Shown: piece after piece, positions 22,399 to 32,203 of the stretch
How the letters are laid out: each line of letters begins with the position of its first letter
How positions within the stretch are numbered: position 1 is the first letter of the stretch
From: Streptomyces virginiae
Lineage (GTDB): Bacteria; Actinomycetota; Actinomycetes; Streptomycetales; Streptomycetaceae
Direction: 5' to 3'
Assembly (NCBI RefSeq): GCF_000720455.1
Contig: NZ_JOAK01000007.1
Span: 124,001 to 188,000 of the forward strand
Length of the DNA: 64,000 nucleotides
Notes under the pieces: model-generated
Seen by the model: the letters and a program-made list of their open reading frames with translations, nothing else
Told to the model about the DNA's origin: nothing
The model's database searches: none
Position numbers and translations under genes: made by a program

Positions 22399-23670
22399 TC
22401 ATGCGGCCACCTCCCCGGCGGGCAGGTGCGGCGGCGCGGCCGGCTTCACGGTCAGGCGGCGCACGCTGGAGCTGCACAGGGCGAGGCCGGTGGCCGCGAC
22501 GACGAGTACGGCGCCGGTCACGAGCGTGGTGTCGATGCCCGCGTGCAGCGCGACCGGGCCCGCGGCCACCTCCCCGATCGGGATGGCCACGAAGGAACCG
22601 AGCGCGTCGTAGGAGTAGACCCGGGCCAGCCGCTCCTGCGGAATGTTCTCCTGGAGGGACACGTCCCAGGCGACGGCCAGTTGTTCCAGCGCCACACCGT
22701 TGATGAACATCGCTGCCACCAGCAGGGCGACGTGCGAGGTCGTCCCGAGGGCGAGCAGCGGCACCGCCTCGAACGCCCCGACGGCCGCGCCGATCCGCAG
22801 GGCGTGGCGCGACCGGGTGCGGGCCGCGAGGAAGCCGCCCGCGAACGCGCCGGCCGTCTGCGCGGCGAGCAGCAGCCCCCAGGTCGTCCGTCCGAAGGAC
22901 TGGTCGGCGATGGTCGGCCCGAGGACCTGGAGCCCGCCGGAGACCACCGCGTTGATGACCAGGAACTGGAGCACGACCACCCACACCCAGGTCCGGGAGG
23001 TGAACTCCTTCCAGCCCTCGCGCAGTTCGGCCAGCGGCCGGGCCGGCCCGGCCGGCGCCGCGGGCGTCCCCGCCGCCCGCAGCCCGGCGAAGCACAGCCC
23101 GGCCAGCAGGAACACCGCCGCGTTGACGGCGATGCCCCAGCCGGGGCCCGCCAGGCCCACGACGATGCCGCCGGTCGAGGCGCCGAGGACCATGCCCGCG
23201 TTGACGGCCATCCGGACGACCGCGTTGGCCGGCCGGATCATCTCGTGCGGGACGGTCTGCGGTACGAGGGCCGCCGCGGCCGGCAGGGACAGCGCGGACA
23301 CCATGCCGTTGATCACGCTGATGACGACCAGCACCGGGATCGAGGCGAAGCCGAGCAGCACGCTCGCCGCGATCACCGCCTGGGCCAGTCCGGCCGCCAC
23401 GCTCGACCCCTGGAGCACCAGCCTGCGCGGCAGCCGGTCGGCGATCACCCCGCCGAACAGCAGCAGTGCCACGTTGGCCACGGACCGGGCCCCGACCACG
23501 ATCCCGAGGTCGATCAGCGACCCGGTCAGGTCGAGCACCGCGAAGGAGAGCACGATCGGTGCCATGGCGTTGGCGAAGTAGGTGGCCATGCGGCCCCCCG
23601 CGAGGCAGCGGAAGTTCCGCTGCCGCAACGGGTCCAGCAGGGTGGGGGCGCGGGTCCCTTCGGCGTTCAT
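22399..23670 (-). CDS. MFS transporter
   Basis: 423 aa with 10-12 hydrophobic segments and the MFS loop GGVIADRLPRRL; similar in type to the exporter at 8.5-9.8 kb. ATG 23670 overlaps the stop of the ATP-grasp gene (ATGA). From context it is a candidate exporter and self-resistance pump for the amiclenomycin peptide. Energy source and substrate are inferred from family only. Confidence 0.87.
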   Translation of the reverse strand: MNAEGTRAPTLLDPLRQRNFRCLAGGRMATYFANAMAPIVLSFAVLDLTGSLIDLGIVVGARSVANVALLLFGGVIADRLPRRLVLQGSSVAAGLAQAVIAASVLLGFASIPVLVVISVINGMVSALSLPAAAALVPQTVPHEMIRPANAVVRMAVNAGMVLGASTGGIVVGLAGPGWGIAVNAAVFLLAGLCFAGLRAAGTPAAPAGPARPLAELREGWKEFTSRTWVWVVVLQFLVINAVVSGGLQVLGPTIADQSFGRTTWGLLLAAQTAGAFAGGFLAARTRSRHALRIGAAVGAFEAVPLLALGTTSHVALLVAAMFINGVALEQLAVAWDVSLQENIPQERLARVYSYDALGSFVAIPIGEVAAGPVALHAGIDTTLVTGAVLVVAATGLALCSSSVRRLTVKPAAPPHLPAGEVAA

Positions 23671-25034
23671 CGTCCGACCGTCGGACTCTCCACGATCAGC
23701 ACGCTGTTGGAGGCAGCGCCCTGGTGCGTGTTGATGAGGTCGCCCCGCTTGGGACTGCCGTGCCGGACGTAGATCCCCGAGAGCCCGCGGCCGTACATCA
23801 TCGGCCCGAGGACGCAGGGGACGGCGGCGCTGCGGATCTCCCCGGTGGTCTCGTGCGCGAACTCGAAGGTGACGAGGTCGGCCTCCACCACCCGCTGGAC
23901 GATGTGGTCGCCCGAAACGGCGGCTCCCAGGATCCGCTCCCGCCACTCCTCCTGCTCCACCGAGCGGCCCAGGGTCACCCCGGTACCGCCGTAGCCGTCG
24001 CCGGGCTTGAGCACCAGCGAGGCCCGGTCCTCGCCCAGGGCCTCCGCCCCGGCGATCACGGTGTACGGCACGTGCCGGCGTACGAAGTCCCGGTCGTCCG
24101 GACCGAGCAGGTCGAGGTCCTCCCAGAGCCAGGCCAGCGCCCGCTTGTCGCTGACCGGGCTGGTCGCCTCGGGGGTGTACATCCGGGCCGTGCCCGCGCG
24201 CAGGGCCGCGCCCAGGGCGTCGAGCCCGGGACCGGCCTGCTCGACGGGCAGGAAGAGCCGGAACACCCCGTCCGCGACGTGCTCGCCGGCCCGCAGCCGC
24301 TGCCGGTCGTCGAGGGTCAGCCCGTCCAGCGGGTACCCCACCACCGTGATGCCGTGCGCCTTGCCCCGCTCGGCCATGGGGGCGAGGAAGGAGATGAAGT
24401 CGTCGAGGTCCGCCAGGTAGTCGAGGCCGTCCTCGCGGAAGACGGGCACGACGAGGCAGCCGCCCTCGGTCAGGCCGAGGAAGGAGACCAGCTCGGTGAA
24501 GAACGCGTCGACCGCGGACGGCGGGGTGCGCAGCCGGCTCCCCGACGGGTCCCCGGCGGGCGGCCCGCAGTAGACCTCCTGGAACTGCCCGGCGACGAGG
24601 TCGGCCTCGATGGCTCCGCCGATCGCCCCGTCGATGTTGAGCTCGACGACCTTGGGGACGCCCCGCTCGACCATCACGTCGGCGCGCACCGAGGTCAGCA
24701 GCCGCTCGGTGAGCGCCTCGGCCGGGTCGAGCAGCGGGAACTGGCTCCGCGGCATGGAGAGCGCCTCCAGCAGCTCCCCGGCCGTCGACACCCGGCGCAG
24801 GCACGCCTGGAGCACCAGGCCCGCCGTACGGTCGGCGACCGCGCCGACCAGTGCGTACGCGTCGGCGTCCAACAGCAGGGGGCGGGTGGGGCACCAGGAG
24901 TCGGCGAGGCGCGGCACGCCCGCGTGCCCCCGCCGCCAGTGCTCCCGGCCGAGCGCGTCGATCCGCTCGCGCGCCTCCTCGGGGAGGCGGTCGTACAGGT
25001 CGACGACGGGCGCGTCGCCGCGTGTGTCGCTCAT
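23667..25034 (-). CDS. Circularly permuted ATP-grasp ligase
   Basis: 455 aa. VVELNIDGAIGG in the first half and LKPGDGYGGTGV in the second are the glycine-rich ATP-binding and metal-site segments of circularly permuted ATP-grasp proteins (glutathionylspermidine-synthase-like families). Such enzymes make amide bonds through an acyl-phosphate. In this cluster it is the best candidate for joining amiclenomycin to another amino acid. Start and stop both overlap neighbours by 4 nt. A family of unknown function with the same fold cannot be excluded. Confidence 0.75.
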   Translation of the reverse strand: MSDTRGDAPVVDLYDRLPEEARERIDALGREHWRRGHAGVPRLADSWCPTRPLLLDADAYALVGAVADRTAGLVLQACLRRVSTAGELLEALSMPRSQFPLLDPAEALTERLLTSVRADVMVERGVPKVVELNIDGAIGGAIEADLVAGQFQEVYCGPPAGDPSGSRLRTPPSAVDAFFTELVSFLGLTEGGCLVVPVFREDGLDYLADLDDFISFLAPMAERGKAHGITVVGYPLDGLTLDDRQRLRAGEHVADGVFRLFLPVEQAGPGLDALGAALRAGTARMYTPEATSPVSDKRALAWLWEDLDLLGPDDRDFVRRHVPYTVIAGAEALGEDRASLVLKPGDGYGGTGVTLGRSVEQEEWRERILGAAVSGDHIVQRVVEADLVTFEFAHETTGEIRSAAVPCVLGPMMYGRGLSGIYVRHGSPKRGDLINTHQGAASNSVLIVESPTVGR

Positions 25035-25939
25035 GGACGGGCCGCCCACCGCTCGTGGCCGGGCAGCAGGCCCAGTTCGGCCTGCCGGTAGTCGCGGACG
25101 ATCTCGGCGACCACGGCGTTGTCCGTGTCGAAGACGGTGTCGTCCAGGCACTGCACGGGGCGCACCCCGCCGGCGGTGCTGGCCACGCACAGCGCGTCGC
25201 AGGCCGCCAGGTCCGCCGCGGGCAGCGGGCTCCGGTCCACCTCGTACCCGAGGCCGCCCGCGATCTCGATCACGGAGGCCACGGTGATCCCGTCGAGCGC
25301 GGCGGGGGAGTCGGGCACCAGCAGCGTACGGCCGCGCACGCCGAAGACGTTCTGCACGGTGCACTCGGCGACGAAGCCCGTGTCGTCCAGCAGCAGTGCG
25401 TCGTCGTAGCCGCGCCGGCGGGCGTCCGTCCAGGCGGTCCGGGACCCCAGGTAGCCGGCGGACACCTTCGCCTTGGTCGGGAAGGCGTGCGGGCTGAGCC
25501 GGGCGACCGACGACAGGGTCAGCCGCGGCCGCTGCGCGCGGATCACCGAGTCGAAGGACGAGACGTCGAAGGCCAGCACCGCCACCTGGGCCTCGGCGCC
25601 GGGCGGGGCGAGGCCCAGCACCCCGTCGCCGAGGAAGGCGATGGGGCGCAGGTAGGCGCGTCGCAGGCCGTTGGCGGTCAGCGTCTCGTGGCAGGCGGCG
25701 GCCAGCTCGGCGGGGGACTGCGCGAGCGAGATCCCCACCAGGCGGCACGACTCGGCGAACCGGGTCATGTGTTCCTCGAGCCGGAAGACGTGGTGGCCGC
25801 CCTCCGCCGAGGGGAAGGCGGAGATGCCCTCGAAGACGCAGAGCCCGTAGTGGAGGCTGTGGTTGGCGAGCGTCAGGGCGGTGTCCCCGGAGGGGACCAC
25901 GCTGCCCTGCCACCACATGAGCTTCGCTGGTTCGTTCAT
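25031..25939 (-). CDS. Class IV PLP aminotransferase (branched-chain type)
   Basis: 302 aa, fold-type IV. The PLP lysine is most likely Lys158 in TKAKVSAGY, and HYGLCVFEGISAF near 30-42 and ECTVQNVFG are typical of branched-chain aminotransferase/ADC lyase relatives. Predicted role: the last step of amiclenomycin formation, transamination of the chain-extended 2-oxo acid. An ADC lyase role is less likely because aromatisation to PABA would defeat the route. ATG 25939 lies 5 bp after the stop of the dehydrogenase gene. Confidence 0.85.
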   Translation of the reverse strand: MNEPAKLMWWQGSVVPSGDTALTLANHSLHYGLCVFEGISAFPSAEGGHHVFRLEEHMTRFAESCRLVGISLAQSPAELAAACHETLTANGLRRAYLRPIAFLGDGVLGLAPPGAEAQVAVLAFDVSSFDSVIRAQRPRLTLSSVARLSPHAFPTKAKVSAGYLGSRTAWTDARRRGYDDALLLDDTGFVAECTVQNVFGVRGRTLLVPDSPAALDGITVASVIEIAGGLGYEVDRSPLPAADLAACDALCVASTAGGVRPVQCLDDTVFDTDNAVVAEIVRDYRQAELGLLPGHERWAARP

Positions 25940-25944
25940 CCTTC

Positions 25945-27012
25945 TCAGTCCTTGTCGTGCCGGGCGACCGCCCGGCAAATCAGGTCGCCCACCTCACCGG
26001 TGCGCGCGGTGCCGCCCAGGTCGGGTGTCAACAGGTCTCCGCACAGCACCTCGTCGACGGCGCGCTCCACGGCGGCGTGCGCGGCGCGCAGTCCCAGCCG
26101 GTCCAGCATCAGCGAGTAACTCATCACGGACGCGAGCGGGTTGGCCCGCCCCGTACCCACGAGGTCGGGGGCGCTTCCGTGCACCGCCTCGAACACGCCG
26201 GCGAAGTCGGTGTCGTCCGGGTCGTAGCTCGCCGAGGGCGCGACCCCGAGCCCGCCGGCGAGCATGGAGGCCTCGTCGCTGAGGATGTCCCCGAAGAGGT
26301 TGCCGGCCACCACCACGTCGAAGCGGGCCGGGTCGCGGATCAGTTCCATGGCCGCGGCGTCGACGTACAGGTGGTCGCACTCCACGTCCGGGTAGGACGC
26401 GGCGATCGCGCGGAAGCGGCCCTGCCACAGCGGGCCCGCGCTCGGCATCGCGTTGCTCTTGTCCACCAGGGTGAGCCGGCGGCGGCGGGAGCGGGCCAGC
26501 TCGAAGGCCGCCGTGACCACCCGGTCCACCGCCCAGCGCGTGTGGACGCCGACCTCCATCGCGACGTGTCCGGGGCTGCCGCCGCGGACCGTGCCGCCGA
26601 CGCCCACGTAGACGTCCTCGGTGTTCTCCCGCACGATGACGAGGTCCACGTCCTCGACGGCGCGCACGTGCTTGAGGGGGCAGTGCGCGAGCGCGCGCAG
26701 GCGCACCGGGCGCAGGTTCACGCCCAGTTCGAGCTGCTGGCGCAGCCCTCCGATGACGCGGATCGCGTGCCGGTTGTCGGGGATCCGGGCGTCGCCGAGC
26801 GCGCCGAGCAGCACCGCCCGGTGCTCGCGGCGGATGGCCCGGATGTCGATCTCGACGTCCCCGTGCTCCAGGAACCAGTCGGCGCTGTAGGGCAGCACCT
26901 CGGTCTTCAGGCCGGTGCCGAAGACGTCCTCGACCACCGCGTGCACCTTCAGCACCTCGGCCATGACCTCGGGTCCGATGCCGTCTCCCGGGATGACCGC
27001 GAGGCTGCTCAT
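25945..27012 (-). CDS. Isopropylmalate/homoisocitrate-type dehydrogenase
   Basis: 355 aa beta-decarboxylating dehydrogenase. Motifs: IPGDGIGPEV at the start, RENTEDVYVG, DKSNAMP, NLFGDILSDEAS (metal Asp pair) and HGSAPDL. It oxidatively decarboxylates a 2-substituted 3-hydroxy-diacid to a 2-oxo acid one carbon longer than the starting one. With the synthase at 31-32.2 kb and the fused aconitase it forms a complete chain-extension set like that used for homophenylalanine. ATGA overlap with the aconitase gene. Confidence 0.92.
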   Translation of the reverse strand: MSSLAVIPGDGIGPEVMAEVLKVHAVVEDVFGTGLKTEVLPYSADWFLEHGDVEIDIRAIRREHRAVLLGALGDARIPDNRHAIRVIGGLRQQLELGVNLRPVRLRALAHCPLKHVRAVEDVDLVIVRENTEDVYVGVGGTVRGGSPGHVAMEVGVHTRWAVDRVVTAAFELARSRRRRLTLVDKSNAMPSAGPLWQGRFRAIAASYPDVECDHLYVDAAAMELIRDPARFDVVVAGNLFGDILSDEASMLAGGLGVAPSASYDPDDTDFAGVFEAVHGSAPDLVGTGRANPLASVMSYSLMLDRLGLRAAHAAVERAVDEVLCGDLLTPDLGGTARTGEVGDLICRAVARHDKD

Positions 27013-29036
27013 ACGGCCGACGCCTCCGCCCGTACCTGCGCGCCCGCGTAGGCCACGAGGCCGCCCGCGGTGAGCAGCTCCCGCTCGAACGCGGACGGCG
27101 GGGTGATGGGGGCGGAGGTCCCCCGGGTCAGGTTGACCAGTTCGCCGCGCTCGTCGTCGACGACCAGCCGGTCGCCCTCCCGGATCTCGTAGGCGAAGTC
27201 CCCGACCTCCACCAGCCTGAGGCCGATGTTGAGGGCGTTGCGGAAGAAGATCCGCGCGAAGCTGTGCGCGACGACGAACGGCGCGCCGGACGCCTTGATG
27301 CCCATCGGGGCGTTCTCGCGGGAGGAGCCGCAGCCGAAGTTCATCCCGCCGACGATCACCGAACCGTGCAGGTCGTGCCCGGACGCCGCGTAGTGGTCGA
27401 GGAACGGCTGGTTGCCCGCGTGGGCCATGATGTGCTTCTTGTACTCGGCCGGGTCGGGGATCTGGCAGAAGACGCCCGGCAGGATCACGTCGGTGTTGAC
27501 GTGGTCGCCGAACACCCAGGCCAGGCTTCCGCCGCCCGCCGACCCGCCCGCGCCCGGCGCCGCGGCGGGGAGCTCGTCCGTACCGCCCGTGAGGGGGGCC
27601 CGGCCCTCGCGCGCCGCGTGCAGCGCGAACAGCTCGTCGATGCCGCTGCGCATCGCGTCCTCGTCGGCGTAGTAGTCGCCGCGGTCGCCGATCGGGGCGA
27701 GCACACCGGTCAGCGCGGCCCGTGCGGCGATGGCGGGGCTGGCCAGGACGACACTGGCGTCGACGTCACCGCACCGGCCGCGGAAGTTCCGGTTGGAGGT
27801 GAAGATCGCGACCTCCCCCTTGCCGAGCACACCGGACTTGATGCCGATGCACGGTCCGCAGCTGGAGGACTCCACGTAGCAGCCGGCCTCGATCAGCACG
27901 TCGATCAGGCCCTCCTTCATCGCCGCCCGGTAGGCCTGCTGGGAGGCCGGGATGACGATGGTGCGCACCCCCTCGTGGACGCGCCGGCCCCGCAGGACGT
28001 CCGCGACGACCCGCAGGTCCTCCAGGTGACCGTTGGTGCAGGAACCGATGAAGACCTGGTCGACGGGTATCTCGCCGTTCTCGTTGGCCCTCCGGGCCAG
28101 CGGCGCCACGCCCGTCATCAGGTCCTCGCGGCCCTGGTACTCGTCCCAGTTGCGCAGCAGGTGCTGGAGCTGGTGGGTGCCCACGGCGTTGTCCGGGGAG
28201 AACGGCAGCGCGACCGTCGGCTCGATCAGGCCCAGGTCGATGTCGATCACGTCGACGTATTCGGCGTCGTCCTCGTCGATGGTGAAGGACGGGTACTCCA
28301 CCCCCTCGCCGAGGTAGTCCGCGAGCACCGCGTCCGTGGGGAACAGGCCGTACTTGGCGCCCATCTCCACCGCCATGTTGCTCAGCGAGAGCCGGTCGGT
28401 GATCGCCAGGGAGGCCAGACCCGGGCCGCCGAACTCCAGGCTGCGGTAGACCGCCCCGTGCACGCCGATCAGGCCGCACAGGTACAGCGCCACGTCCTTG
28501 CCCTGTACGTGCGGACGCAGGCTCCCGCGGAAGCGGACCAGCGTCGCCTCGGGCACGCGCATCCAGCAGCTGCCCCGGACCAGCGCCATGGCCAGGTCCG
28601 TGGAGCCGATGCCGGTGGCGAGCGAGCCGATCGCGCCCGCGGTGCAGCTGTGCGAGTCCGCGCCGACCGCGACGTCGCCGGGGCGGATCAGCCCCTGCTC
28701 GATGAGGATCTTGTGCTGGATGCCGCCGTCGTAACCGACGTCGAACACCTTGATCCCGTGCTCGCGCGCGAAGCGGCGCAGCTCCACGAGGATCGAGGCC
28801 ATCGAGGCGGTGTGGGTGGGGACGACGTGGTCGAAGACGAAGGCGGTCTTCTCCCGCTGCGCGGCGAGGCCCGCGGCGATGTACGCGTCGTCGAAGCCGG
28901 AGTCGCGCAGGATGTCAAGGGCCCACTTGACGGTCATCTCGCTGCCCCAGCACAGGTCGAACGGCAGGTCCACGACCTCGCCGGTGCTGACGGGACGGCC
29001 GAGTTTGTGCTCGAAGAGCTGCTTTACGAGAGTCAT
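27009..29036 (-). CDS. Fused aconitase-family isomerase (LeuC-LeuD-like)
   Basis: 675 aa. The large subunit comes first (about 1-470), with the [4Fe-4S] cysteines in GSCTNG and SSCGPCIG. A short Gly/Ala-rich linker (about 480-500) leads to the swivelling LeuD-like domain (about 505-675; FGDHVNTDVILPG, NFGCGSSRENAP). In leucine synthesis these are normally two subunits; fused forms occur in homophenylalanine-type pathways (HphCD). It moves the hydroxyl group of the condensation product via dehydration and rehydration. Start ATG 29036, overlapping the FemAB-like gene. Confidence 0.93.
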   Translation of the reverse strand: MTLVKQLFEHKLGRPVSTGEVVDLPFDLCWGSEMTVKWALDILRDSGFDDAYIAAGLAAQREKTAFVFDHVVPTHTASMASILVELRRFAREHGIKVFDVGYDGGIQHKILIEQGLIRPGDVAVGADSHSCTAGAIGSLATGIGSTDLAMALVRGSCWMRVPEATLVRFRGSLRPHVQGKDVALYLCGLIGVHGAVYRSLEFGGPGLASLAITDRLSLSNMAVEMGAKYGLFPTDAVLADYLGEGVEYPSFTIDEDDAEYVDVIDIDLGLIEPTVALPFSPDNAVGTHQLQHLLRNWDEYQGREDLMTGVAPLARRANENGEIPVDQVFIGSCTNGHLEDLRVVADVLRGRRVHEGVRTIVIPASQQAYRAAMKEGLIDVLIEAGCYVESSSCGPCIGIKSGVLGKGEVAIFTSNRNFRGRCGDVDASVVLASPAIAARAALTGVLAPIGDRGDYYADEDAMRSGIDELFALHAAREGRAPLTGGTDELPAAAPGAGGSAGGGSLAWVFGDHVNTDVILPGVFCQIPDPAEYKKHIMAHAGNQPFLDHYAASGHDLHGSVIVGGMNFGCGSSRENAPMGIKASGAPFVVAHSFARIFFRNALNIGLRLVEVGDFAYEIREGDRLVVDDERGELVNLTRGTSAPITPPSAFERELLTAGGLVAYAGAQVRAEASAV

Positions 29037-30280
29037 CGCTGAACGCGTCCATCCTGGTCGCCGAGAAGCTGTTTCTTGAGGCAGTCGAAGACGGCGACGT
29101 ACGGCTCGATCCGCCGCTGCGCCGCCGGCGAGGAGAACCGGATCCATCCGCGCACCGGAGCCGGGCGGCAGCCGCGCAGCCGCTTCGCGTCCGCCGAGCC
29201 CATGCCGTACGAGATGCGGCGGGCGCCGCCCGCCACGGCCCGTTCGACCTGGTGGTAGAAGACGAGGTTGAAGTAGGCGTAGCCGGCCCCCACCGCGGTG
29301 GCGTCGAAGCCGAGGAACTTGGGGTGCAGGACGCCCCCGGCCTCCAGGCACAGCAGGAAGCCCGAGACGTCGGGACCCCGCGCGTCCCGCCGCCGCACCA
29401 CGTACAGCGCGGGTCCCAGCGCCGGGGCGGCCAGCAGCGCGGTGAACAGCCGCTCCATCGCGCCGCGGTCGACGGGCAGCCCGTACTTCTTCTGCTGCCC
29501 CTCGGACAGTTCGGCGCAGCGCGCGATCAGCGCCGGGTCGGGGTCCGCGATCCGCTCCACGCACAGCCCGGCCTCGCCGAACTTGCGGATCTCGGCGCGG
29601 ACGACCGTACGGCGCTTGCGCTCCAGGGTCCCCAGGTACTCCTCCAGCGAGGCGCAGGACCCGGTGTCGAGGTCGTACTCCAGGTCGGAGAGGAACTCCA
29701 GGTATCCGTGGCCGGCGAGCGCCCGGTGCAGGGCCGCGTCCCCGCCGGACTCCCACAGGAAGGACTGCGAGGGGATCTCCTCGGCCCTGCAGAACGCCTC
29801 CACGGCAGCGAGCAGTTCGCCGATCGCGCCCTCGCGGTCGGTCCCGGGCAGGGTGAGGACGTCGCTGGCGTACCCGTACGGGCTGGTCATCACGAGCGCC
29901 GGATAGCCCGCCGCACGCGTGTGTGCGGCCTCGGAGCGGACGACGGCGGCGAGCAGTGCGCCCGCCTCGGCCGACTCCTGCGGCGACCGGTCCCGCTCCA
30001 GCGCCTGCCGGAGGTGGTCCATCTCGTAGTCGCCGAACAGGGCGCCCGTCGGATCGTGGTACGGGAACGCGTCCGGATCCCGGACCAGCAGGCCCTGTAC
30101 CCCGGCCACCGTGCTCCCGCCGTCCCGCAGCAGGAAGAGGACCAGCTCGAAACCGAAGCACTCCTCGACCGCGCGCAGCCAGTCGTACGAGAGGTACACC
30201 TGCGCCGGCGGGACGAGCGCGTCCCACTCCTCACGGCCGGCGGCGGACGCCGACCGCATGACGACGACCTCAGTTCCCAC
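29033..30280 (-). CDS. FemAB/GNAT-fold transferase-like protein
   Basis: 415 aa with no signal peptide or membrane segment. The architecture resembles peptidogalycan/FemAB-like tandem GNAT proteins: a Y-D-WL motif near residue 32, YGYASDV near 134-140, a basic ERKRRTVVRAEIRKF helix near 218, and a C-terminal YAYFNLVFYHQVERAVAGG segment. Relatives add amino acids, often from aminoacyl-tRNA, to amines. Here it could add a residue to amiclenomycin. Starts at GTG 30280, overlapping the methyltransferase by 11 bp; ATG 30259 with a GAGG site about 8 nt upstream is an equally good start. Confidence 0.65.
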   Translation of the reverse strand: MGTEVVVMRSASAAGREEWDALVPPAQVYLSYDWLRAVEECFGFELVLFLLRDGGSTVAGVQGLLVRDPDAFPYHDPTGALFGDYEMDHLRQALERDRSPQESAEAGALLAAVVRSEAAHTRAAGYPALVMTSPYGYASDVLTLPGTDREGAIGELLAAVEAFCRAEEIPSQSFLWESGGDAALHRALAGHGYLEFLSDLEYDLDTGSCASLEEYLGTLERKRRTVVRAEIRKFGEAGLCVERIADPDPALIARCAELSEGQQKKYGLPVDRGAMERLFTALLAAPALGPALYVVRRRDARGPDVSGFLLCLEAGGVLHPKFLGFDATAVGAGYAYFNLVFYHQVERAVAGGARRISYGMGSADAKRLRGCRPAPVRGWIRFSSPAAQRRIEPYVAVFDCLKKQLLGDQDGRVQR

Positions 30281-31046
30281 GGGCGTCCACGCCCTTCGTG
30301 GCGACCGCGATCAGGCGCTCGGCCCGGTGGTCGTACGGTCCGCCCTCGTAGTCCCCGTGGAAGCGGACCCCGGCGAAGCCGGCGCTGCGCAGCATGTCCC
30401 GCAGTTCGGCGGCGCTGTAGAGGTGCAGGGTCATCGACCCCGTGGCGGCGCGCGAGCCCTCGATGGAGTACCAGTCGCTGCGCAGCCGGCTCCAGTCGTC
30501 GAGCACGGTGTCGCGCTGGACCAGCACCTTCCCGTCCAGCTCGGACAGCGAGACGCGTTCGTCGCGGCGCGCGAGGATCTCCTTGCCGACGACGTCGACG
30601 AGCAGGGTCCCGCCCGGCGCGAGGCTGGTGTGCAGGTTGCGCAGCACCTGGACGTTGTCCTCGTGCCGGTCCAGGTACCCGAAGGAGGTGAACATGTTGA
30701 CGGCGGCGTCGAAGGCCTCCGGCTCGGCGAAGGCGAGCATGTCCGCCTCGACGAACCGGACGTCGACGCCCGCGTCCCGGCTGCTCGTCCGGGCCCGTTC
30801 CAGCAGCGGCGCGCTCAGGTCCACTCCCGTGACCTCGTGGCCCGCCCGGGCCAGGGGCACGGTGAACAGGCCCGGCCCGCAGCACAGGTCGAGGACGCGG
30901 GCACCGGACGGGAAGCGGAACAGCGGGGACCGCTCCACGATCCGCACCGCCTGCGCGGCGCGCTCCGCCGAGAACAGGTGGGGGTAGAAGTCCCTCCAGA
31001 ACGCCTGGTCCGCGAACCAGGCGCCGGTGTCGTGCTCCTCGCTCAT
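30270..31046 (-). CDS. SAM-dependent methyltransferase (class I)
   Basis: 258 aa. Motif I is VLDLCCGPGLFTVPLA (about residues 49-64), followed by the acidic TGVDLS loop and VEADM. This is a small-molecule class I methyltransferase with no recognised regiochemistry. Within this operon a peptide N-methylation is plausible, since stravidin peptides are described as modified; this is inference. ATGA overlap with the upstream synthase gene. Confidence 0.88.
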   Translation of the reverse strand: MSEEHDTGAWFADQAFWRDFYPHLFSAERAAQAVRIVERSPLFRFPSGARVLDLCCGPGLFTVPLARAGHEVTGVDLSAPLLERARTSSRDAGVDVRFVEADMLAFAEPEAFDAAVNMFTSFGYLDRHEDNVQVLRNLHTSLAPGGTLLVDVVGKEILARRDERVSLSELDGKVLVQRDTVLDDWSRLRSDWYSIEGSRAATGSMTLHLYSAAELRDMLRSAGFAGVRFHGDYEGGPYDHRAERLIAVATKGVDARGN

Positions 31047-32203
31047 ACCGCCATGGCCGTTCGCTCGTGGTAGATCGCGATGACCTGGGCCTCGGTGACG
31101 CTCGACTTCGTCAGCACGGACGCCTCCTTGACCTCGCGCAGGACCGTGCCGAGGACCGCGTCGTCGTAGGCGAGACCGTGCTTGTCCAGCACGTGGGAGA
31201 TGATCCCCTTGCCGGAGTGCTTGCCCATGACGATCCGGCGGGTGTGGCCGACCAGTTCGGGCCGCAGCGGCTCGTAGGCGGTGGAGTCCTTCATCACGGA
31301 GGACACGTGCAGGCCGGACTCGTGCGAGAAGGCGTTCCCGCCGACGATCGGCTTCATCGGGCTGACCTCGATGCCGGACAGGTCGGCGATCAGGCTCGAC
31401 ATGGGCTTGAGCCGGGACAGGTCGATGTTCGTCTCGAAGCCGTACAGCTGGGTGAGGGCCACCACGACCTCCTCCAGGGAGGCGTTGCCGGCCCGTTCGC
31501 CGAGGCCGTTGATCGTGCACTGGACCTCGTCGGCGCCGCCGAGGATCCCGGCGACCGTGTTGGCCGTGGCCAGACCGAAGTCGTTGTGGCAGTGCAGCGA
31601 GAGCGTCACGTGGATCTGCGAGCGCAGCCGCTGGATGAGCGCGCGGAAGGCGTCCGGAGTGGTCGAGCCGACGGTGTCCGCGACACCGACCAGGTCCGCG
31701 CCGCTCTCCTGGGCGAGTACGAGGACCTCTTCCAGGTAGTCGTACGGGGTCCGGGTGGCGTCCTCCGACCCGCAGCCGACGTACATGCCGAGGTCCTTGG
31801 CGTAGGCGACGCCGTCGGCCATCTCGCGCTTGAGGCGGTCGCGCACCGAGCTGTCCGTACCGCCGAACTTGACCCGCATGTGCACGTCGGAGGTGGGGAG
31901 GAAGGTGTAGATGGCGTTCGCGCCGCAGGCCCTGGCCAGGTCGATCTCGGTACGGGTCGGCCGGCAGAACGCCACCACGCGCGCGTTCAACCCCAGCTCT
32001 GCCATGCCGCGCACGGCGTCCTGGTCGGCCTGCGAGGAGGCCGGGAAACCGGCGTCGATGACGTCGACGCCCATCTCGTCCAGGAGCCGGGCGATCTTCA
32101 CCTTCTCCTCGACCTGGAAGGCGACGCCGCAGGTCTGCTCGCCGTCGCGCAGCGTGGTGTCACAGACGCGGATCTTCCGCGCGGGGGTTGCGGTCTCGCT
32201 CAT
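31043..32203 (-). CDS. Isopropylmalate/homocitrate synthase-like enzyme
   Basis: 386 aa DRE-TIM enzyme that condenses acetyl-CoA with a 2-oxo acid. RVCDTTLRDGEQ near residues 12-23 and the metal-binding HCH (His204/His206, SLHCHNDFG) are intact. Length matches homocitrate synthase/NifV or HphA, without the C-terminal regulatory domain of leucine-type LeuA. Predicted substrate: the decarboxylated, non-aromatic amino-cyclohexadienyl pyruvate; it would be the committing step of the one-carbon chain extension. Chosen start is ATG 32203, overlapping the decarboxylase stop. Confidence 0.92.
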   Translation of the reverse strand: MSETATPARKIRVCDTTLRDGEQTCGVAFQVEEKVKIARLLDEMGVDVIDAGFPASSQADQDAVRGMAELGLNARVVAFCRPTRTEIDLARACGANAIYTFLPTSDVHMRVKFGGTDSSVRDRLKREMADGVAYAKDLGMYVGCGSEDATRTPYDYLEEVLVLAQESGADLVGVADTVGSTTPDAFRALIQRLRSQIHVTLSLHCHNDFGLATANTVAGILGGADEVQCTINGLGERAGNASLEEVVVALTQLYGFETNIDLSRLKPMSSLIADLSGIEVSPMKPIVGGNAFSHESGLHVSSVMKDSTAYEPLRPELVGHTRRIVMGKHSGKGIISHVLDKHGLAYDDAVLGTVLREVKEASVLTKSSVTEAQVIAIYHERTAMAV

